Shown: positions 6,007 through 9,788 of the stretch, piece by piece
How the letters are laid out: the number at the start of each line of letters is the position of its first letter
Position numbering within the stretch: the first letter of the stretch is position 1
Source: Bacillota bacterium
Lineage (GTDB): Bacteria; Bacillota; Clostridia; Acetivibrionales; DTU013
Length of the DNA: 9,788 bases
Assembly (NCBI GenBank): GCA_023411715.1
Contig: JAEYOM010000131.1
Span: 1 to 9,788 of the forward strand
Direction of reading: 5' to 3'
The notes under the pieces: model-generated
Database searches by the model: none
Told to the model about the DNA's origin: nothing
What the model saw: only the letters and a program-made list of their open reading frames with translations
Program-made: the position numbers and the translations under genes

Positions 6007-7596
6007 CTATCGAGAATGGACCTTGTTTCTGATATCACCGGGCGTATTGCCCGTGATTTTTTTATAGGCGCGATAAAAATAGCTTATACTTTCAATGCCT
6101 ACGGCATTAATGATCTGTTCGATCGAGTAATCGGAATTGCCGAGCAGCTTTGTTGCCGTTTCCATCCGCTTGTTGATCAGATAATCCGAAAAGCTGCTGC
6201 CGACCTCGCTTTTAAAGAGCCTGCTGAAATAACTGCTGTTCATGTTGACATAACCGGCCATATAGTCACAGCTAATATCTTCGCTTAAATGAGAATCGAT
6301 ATATTCGATGACTTTTCTGATCTCCGGCCGCGAGATTTTATTTACAGGTTCGTCGAGTCTGTCGAATACATACCCGAGCTCAGCCATGAATGCTCTTCTG
6401 TAAGCGGCAAATGTATCGTACCTGACCTGATAATTCTCCGGATTCATTTCATACCTGCCGGAAATTGATTCCATATCCGCTATCAGATGTCTGAACAAGA
6501 GCCTTACGCAATTTGGAGAATATTCGCCTGCAGATGCCCGTACAAATAGACTATCCAGGAGCTCGACCGTTTCCTTCCGTTTACGCATGTTGAGCAAACC
6601 TTTGATCCCGGGTCCAAATTCCTCGTATAATTCCTTTGGCTCGCTTAAGCTGAATTGTGCTTTTTCCGTGATGATTTCTCCCGGACCTTTAAAAAAATAT
6701 GAATCGCGTAAAACTTCTGCTTCAGCCGCGGCCTTTTTAAGATCACGCATATTATCGTACACACCGCTTATGCAAAACGAAATGTTGAAACTCAGCACAG
6801 TTCTTACATTCTTTTGGATTTCAACGAGCATGGCAATTATTTTTTGTTTCAGCGGCACTTCCTTCGTATTGTCCCAATACAGTAAACCAAACGCATTCTT
6901 CCTGTAAGGAAAAACAGTTATGTTTTCAGAGCTTTTTAAAATATCTTCGATTATATTGAGGACGCTTGCCTTGAGCGAGCTGTAATCACGTATGGGACCC
7001 TGCCTTAAAACATCGTCAATATCGTCGACGAACGCTGAGATGAGCCTGAAGCTGCCCTCCGGAAGCATGATCCCGCTAAGCTCGGACCTATCGGATATTT
7101 CAGGCCAAGCAATTAAATTATTGCCCATAATATCTGTAAAAAATTTCTCAAGTATAACGTCCCGGTTCATATATAAGCCCCGGCTTGTTTTATAAATGCT
7201 GTCGAGCTGCCGGCGTTCATATTCGATCTTTTCTTTTATATTAGCCAGCACTTTTATGAGTTCCTCACCGGTAAGGGTATGCTTCAGGATATACTCATCC
7301 GCTTCAAGTCTGATAGCTTCCCTGGCATATTCAAAATCTTCATGGCAGCTGATTATCAAGCTTTTCAGGCCCTGCTTGAATTTCTTCGCTTCCCGTATCA
7401 GTTCGAGTCCATCCATGGCAGGCATGGTTATGTCCGTGACGACTAAATCCGACATTATCTCAGTTATCATGTTCAACGCTTCAAGTCCGTTCACTGCCGT
7501 ACCTGCTATCGTAAAACCGTAATCCTCCCAGCAGATTATGTTTGCGAGACCCTGCAGCATTTCGACATCATCATCCACAAGCAAAACCCTTATCAC
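6007..7596 (-). CDS. Response regulator, YesN type with AraC-family DNA-binding domain
   Basis: A 529-residue cytoplasmic regulator. The receiver domain (1 to about 125) has the acidic cluster Asp8-Asp9-Asp10, the phosphoacceptor Asp55 in VVTDITMP, Ser83 in IISCHEDF and Lys105 in ILKHTL. A long middle region (about 130-420) of the kind found in YesN-like proteins follows. The C-terminal AraC domain (about 428-525) holds two helix-turn-helix units, with SSYFSRLFKSEVGSSFSDYL in the first and SISYFYRAYKKITGNTPGDI in the second. The start is GTG at 7594-7596, overlapping the kinase stop as GTGA, with GGAAGGGA about 10 bases upstream, so it is translationally coupled to its kinase. In this family the regulator usually activates an adjacent sugar transporter operon, here the permease, binding-protein and hydrolase genes downstream. 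Confidence 0.93.
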   Translation of the reverse strand: MIRVLLVDDDVEMLQGLANIICWEDYGFTIAGTAVNGLEALNMITEIMSDLVVTDITMPAMDGLELIREAKKFKQGLKSLIISCHEDFEYAREAIRLEADEYILKHTLTGEELIKVLANIKEKIEYERRQLDSIYKTSRGLYMNRDVILEKFFTDIMGNNLIAWPEISDRSELSGIMLPEGSFRLISAFVDDIDDVLRQGPIRDYSSLKASVLNIIEDILKSSENITVFPYRKNAFGLLYWDNTKEVPLKQKIIAMLVEIQKNVRTVLSFNISFCISGVYDNMRDLKKAAAEAEVLRDSYFFKGPGEIITEKAQFSLSEPKELYEEFGPGIKGLLNMRKRKETVELLDSLFVRASAGEYSPNCVRLLFRHLIADMESISGRYEMNPENYQVRYDTFAAYRRAFMAELGYVFDRLDEPVNKISRPEIRKVIEYIDSHLSEDISCDYMAGYVNMNSSYFSRLFKSEVGSSFSDYLINKRMETATKLLGNSDYSIEQIINAVGIESISYFYRAYKKITGNTPGDIRNKVHSR

Positions 7597-9434
7597 ACAA
7601 CCACCGTCCCTTCCTGCAGCGGCAGCCTTATTTCAGCGGTAGTCCCTTCGCCTTTTCTGCCCGATATCCTTAAGCCGAATTTTTCTCCATAGTAAAGCTT
7701 GATCCGCTCATCCACATTATTAATCCCTATGCCTGAAAACCTTGGCCTGGTCTTATCTTCTTCCTCCGGCAAGGCCTCCGTGTCCATGCCTATACCGTTA
7801 TCCTTCACACAGATCAGGATGCAGCCTTCTTCCCTGACTCCGGATATTTCGATCACACCGCCTGAAGTTATACCCTCAAAGCCATGGATTATTGCATTTT
7901 CTACCAGAGGCTGGAGTAGAAGCTTGGGTATCCTGTATTTTTTGATTTCCTCGTCCATATTGCTGATCAATTCAAACTCTATGGCATGACGCATCTGAAA
8001 TATGGCTGAATAGTTTTTCAGATTCTCCAGTTCCTGTTCGACAGTTATCAGCTCATCACCCTTGACTACAGTCATTCTGAGCAGATTTGACAATGCCAGT
8101 ACCATATCGGCGGCTTTCTTGGTGTTGTTATTCAAAGCGGCCCACCTGACGGCATTCAGCGTATTAAAAAGAAAATGCGGACTGATCTGGGCTTGAAGCG
8201 ATTTTAGTTCGGCGTCCCTCTTCTTCCTTTCCTTATCCGTATTATCCTGCATCAGCATTTTTATATTATTTCTCATTATATTGAAGCTGTCTTCCAATAT
8301 ACCGATCTCATCATGCCTTGTACCCGTCTCTCCGGCATAGGGGCTCTCGAGGTCGGTCTTTAGCATCAACCCCGTCAGTCTTCTCAATGGCTTGGTGATA
8401 CTTCTGGCCAATACGGCCGATATCGCTAAAAACACCAAAACAAATATGGCATTTATGAAAAGAAGCCTGTTCCTTACGTTATCCAACTGCTCTGTGATGG
8501 CATCATACGATTTGATGTCAACGACCTTCCAGTTGCCTATTGTATTATAGGAGAATATCGATTCATCCCCGTTGATGGCCTTGTCTGTGAAATAGCCGTT
8601 TTGCGACGCCGGAAACTCCCTGCTGCAAATATCCTTAAAAGGTTTATCCAGCCACTCCTTTACTGTAGAGGAGACCACATTCATATTGCTATCCAGTATT
8701 ACCCTTTTCTCAAACCGGTTTGCAGGAGCCAACAGCCTGCTAATCTCATGCTCAGGTATGCTAATTATGAACGTGCCGTATCGTCTTTTGCCGGACGAGT
8801 TGTAAATGTTCTTGACGAGCGTGAATACGTAAGGTTCTGTACCGGCATTGCTTTCAATATAATTTTTTTCTATGCCTCTCCACATCAGGTTGGTATCTTT
8901 ATCAATATTTCTATCGTACATATACCCCTGCAGATAGGAATCGGAGCTTTTCCCTTCATAAGGCCAGTTCGTGTACTTCTGCCCATCGGTGGTGATTATC
9001 GTAATAAAGCATCTGGTCCTCATCATATTGAAGGAAATATTGCTGATTATACTGTTGAATTTGTTGATTGTCCCGAGCCTGCTGAGGTTTTCATCGCCCG
9101 GGCTCAAAACAGTTTCCCCGGTATCGTTCTGCGCCTGCCGAGTTATAAGTTCCTTGATCCCCTCATCCTCATTTACATATAAGGCAATAGAACTCATTTT
9201 TTTTAGAAGATCATCAAAACTGTTTGAGATCAGCTTAATAGAATTCATCGTCTCGGAAGATATCTGCCCTACGATCAGATTGTTCGCAGTACTCTGAAAA
9301 ACATAAAACGATATGAGAAGCGGAACAATTATAACTATTACGAATGAAATGATCAGTTTTTTGAATATGTTCAGGTTGCTGATCTGCCCGCTTATCCGAT
9401 CTATAAAATTTTTGCAGGCCCTGAAGAGTCTCAT
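7593..9434 (-). CDS. Sensor histidine kinase, YesM type
   Basis: A 613-residue membrane kinase. Transmembrane segment 1 (about 26-46) and segment 2 (about 323-343) bracket an extracellular sensor of about 275 residues, probably a double-Cache fold. A HAMP linker (about 344-397) follows, then the His_kinase domain with LQAQISPHFLFNTLN and phospho-His420. The ATPase domain has the N box LQPLVENAIIHG (508-518, Glu512 and Asn513), the G1 box DNGIGM (545-550) and the G2 motif SGIGINNVDERIKLYYG (567-583). All catalytic motifs are present. AAGGGGA lies seven bases before the ATG. It overlaps the regulator gene by 4 bases. Kinases of this type sense sugars or sugar-loaded binding proteins outside the cell; the ligand here is inferred from the neighbouring genes only. 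Confidence 0.94.
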   Translation of the reverse strand: MRLFRACKNFIDRISGQISNLNIFKKLIISFVIVIIVPLLISFYVFQSTANNLIVGQISSETMNSIKLISNSFDDLLKKMSSIALYVNEDEGIKELITRQAQNDTGETVLSPGDENLSRLGTINKFNSIISNISFNMMRTRCFITIITTDGQKYTNWPYEGKSSDSYLQGYMYDRNIDKDTNLMWRGIEKNYIESNAGTEPYVFTLVKNIYNSSGKRRYGTFIISIPEHEISRLLAPANRFEKRVILDSNMNVVSSTVKEWLDKPFKDICSREFPASQNGYFTDKAINGDESIFSYNTIGNWKVVDIKSYDAITEQLDNVRNRLLFINAIFVLVFLAISAVLARSITKPLRRLTGLMLKTDLESPYAGETGTRHDEIGILEDSFNIMRNNIKMLMQDNTDKERKKRDAELKSLQAQISPHFLFNTLNAVRWAALNNNTKKAADMVLALSNLLRMTVVKGDELITVEQELENLKNYSAIFQMRHAIEFELISNMDEEIKKYRIPKLLLQPLVENAIIHGFEGITSGGVIEISGVREEGCILICVKDNGIGMDTEALPEEEDKTRPRFSGIGINNVDERIKLYYGEKFGLRISGRKGEGTTAEIRLPLQEGTVVV

Positions 9435-9441
9435 TGCTATA

Positions 9442-9448
9442 TCCCCTT
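9442..9448 (-). promoter_or_regulatory. Ribosome binding site of the sensor kinase
   Basis: AAGGGGA on the minus strand, seven bases before the ATG at 9432-9434, supports that start. Confidence 0.55.
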
Positions 9449-9469
9449 AATCGCTAACATGTATAAATC

Positions 9470-9510
9470 GAAGTACATAAAGCTTATTATAGCAATGAAG
9501 TTTACATAAA
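9470..9510. repeat. Imperfect direct repeat around the kinase promoter
   Basis: GAAGTACATAAA (9470-9481) and GAAGTTTACATAAA (9497-9510) are the same 12 bases, apart from a two-base insertion in the second copy. One copy covers the predicted start of transcription and the other lies in the spacer and the edge of the -35 box. The placement would suit an operator, for example for autoregulation, but chance in AT-rich sequence is possible. Confidence 0.35.
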
Positions 9511-9514
9511 ACAA
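9486..9514 (-). promoter_or_regulatory. Housekeeping-type promoter of the two-component genes
   Basis: On the minus strand a TTGTTT box (9509-9514) and a perfect TATAAT box (9486-9491) are separated by exactly 17 bases, with an AT-rich stretch upstream of the -35 box. This predicts transcription starting near 9479 and an untranslated leader of about 45 bases before the kinase ATG. A basal promoter of this quality suits a sensor pair that is made before its signal appears. Confidence 0.65.
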
Positions 9515-9579
9515 TTATATATTAATGATTATGCAGGAATAATATGTGATAAAAAGATGGTCCGCCTACTGAGAAATTT

Positions 9580-9788
9580 TTAAGTCCGTACCATAGCCTT
9601 AAGGTCTATTAAAATGGAGGTCCCTCCGGATTTGTTATTCTCCGCCCATATCTTCCCGCCACAGGCTTCCACGATCTCCCTGCATATCGAGAGTCCGAGC
9701 CCCGCCACAGAACGGCCTTTGTCCGAAGTATAGAAAGGATCGAATATCTTTTGCATTTCCTCCCCGGGAACGCCCGTACCGTTATCTT
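9580..9788 (-). CDS. Histidine kinase, C-terminal fragment (orthodox HATPase type)
   Basis: The frame enters from the right edge (first complete codon at 9784-9786) and gives 68 residues to TAA at 9580-9582. The G1 box DNGTGVP is followed by the F box IFDPFYTSDKGRS, the G2 box GLGLSICREIVEACGGKIWAEN-like stretch and a closing GGTSILIDL. This order, with FDPFYT before GLGL, marks the orthodox HisKA-type kinases rather than the YesM type next to it. The sensor and phosphoacceptor parts lie outside the window. It is separated from the YesM-like gene by 145 bases containing that gene's own promoter, so it probably belongs to a different two-component system. Confidence 0.85.
   Translation of the reverse strand, partial: DNGTGVPGEEMQKIFDPFYTSDKGRSVAGLGLSICREIVEACGGKIWAENNKSGGTSILIDLKAMVRT

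Noticed and set aside
9550..9580. T-rich tract after the right-edge kinase as an intrinsic terminator
   Set aside because: There is a run of five T on the minus strand but no inverted repeat in front of it.

Overview
The window looks like a chromosomal segment of a low-to-moderate GC, carbohydrate-using Firmicute, most likely a Clostridia-class anaerobe. This rests on three things: strong AGGAGG-type ribosome sites with GTG starts, a YesM/YesN-type two-component pair, and a family 1 sugar ABC importer that has no ATPase gene beside it. The species cannot be named from the sequence.

Layout. The left edge (to 191) is the 3' end of a plus-strand 6-phosphofructokinase gene, followed by a hairpin. 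From about 286 to 745 there is no intact gene. This stretch holds two facing remnants: a minus-strand open frame with no start and a frameshift, and a plus-strand tail that resembles a LuxR-type DNA-binding domain. From 752 to 9434 everything is on the minus strand and reads right to left: a YesM-like sensor kinase, a YesN-like response regulator overlapping it by 4 bases, two sugar ABC permeases, a lipoprotein solute-binding protein interrupted by a one-base frameshift, a perfect hairpin, and a family 2 glycoside hydrolase with the Asn-x-Lys signature of beta-glucuronidases. The right edge (9580 onward) is the 3' end of a different, orthodox histidine kinase.

How the genes work together (inference). 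The kinase would sense a sugar or a liganded binding protein outside the cell and phosphorylate the regulator, which would activate the transporter operon. The importer would bring in a small glycoside, probably a glucuronide, and the cytoplasmic hydrolase would cleave it. The ATPase is presumably a shared MsmX/UgpC-type subunit encoded elsewhere. If the frameshift in the binding protein is real, import through this system is probably impaired.

I did not find a wholly new type of system. The points most worth following up are the frameshifted binding protein, the patch of gene remnants, the hydrolase's predicted substrate, and the repeats around the kinase promoter.
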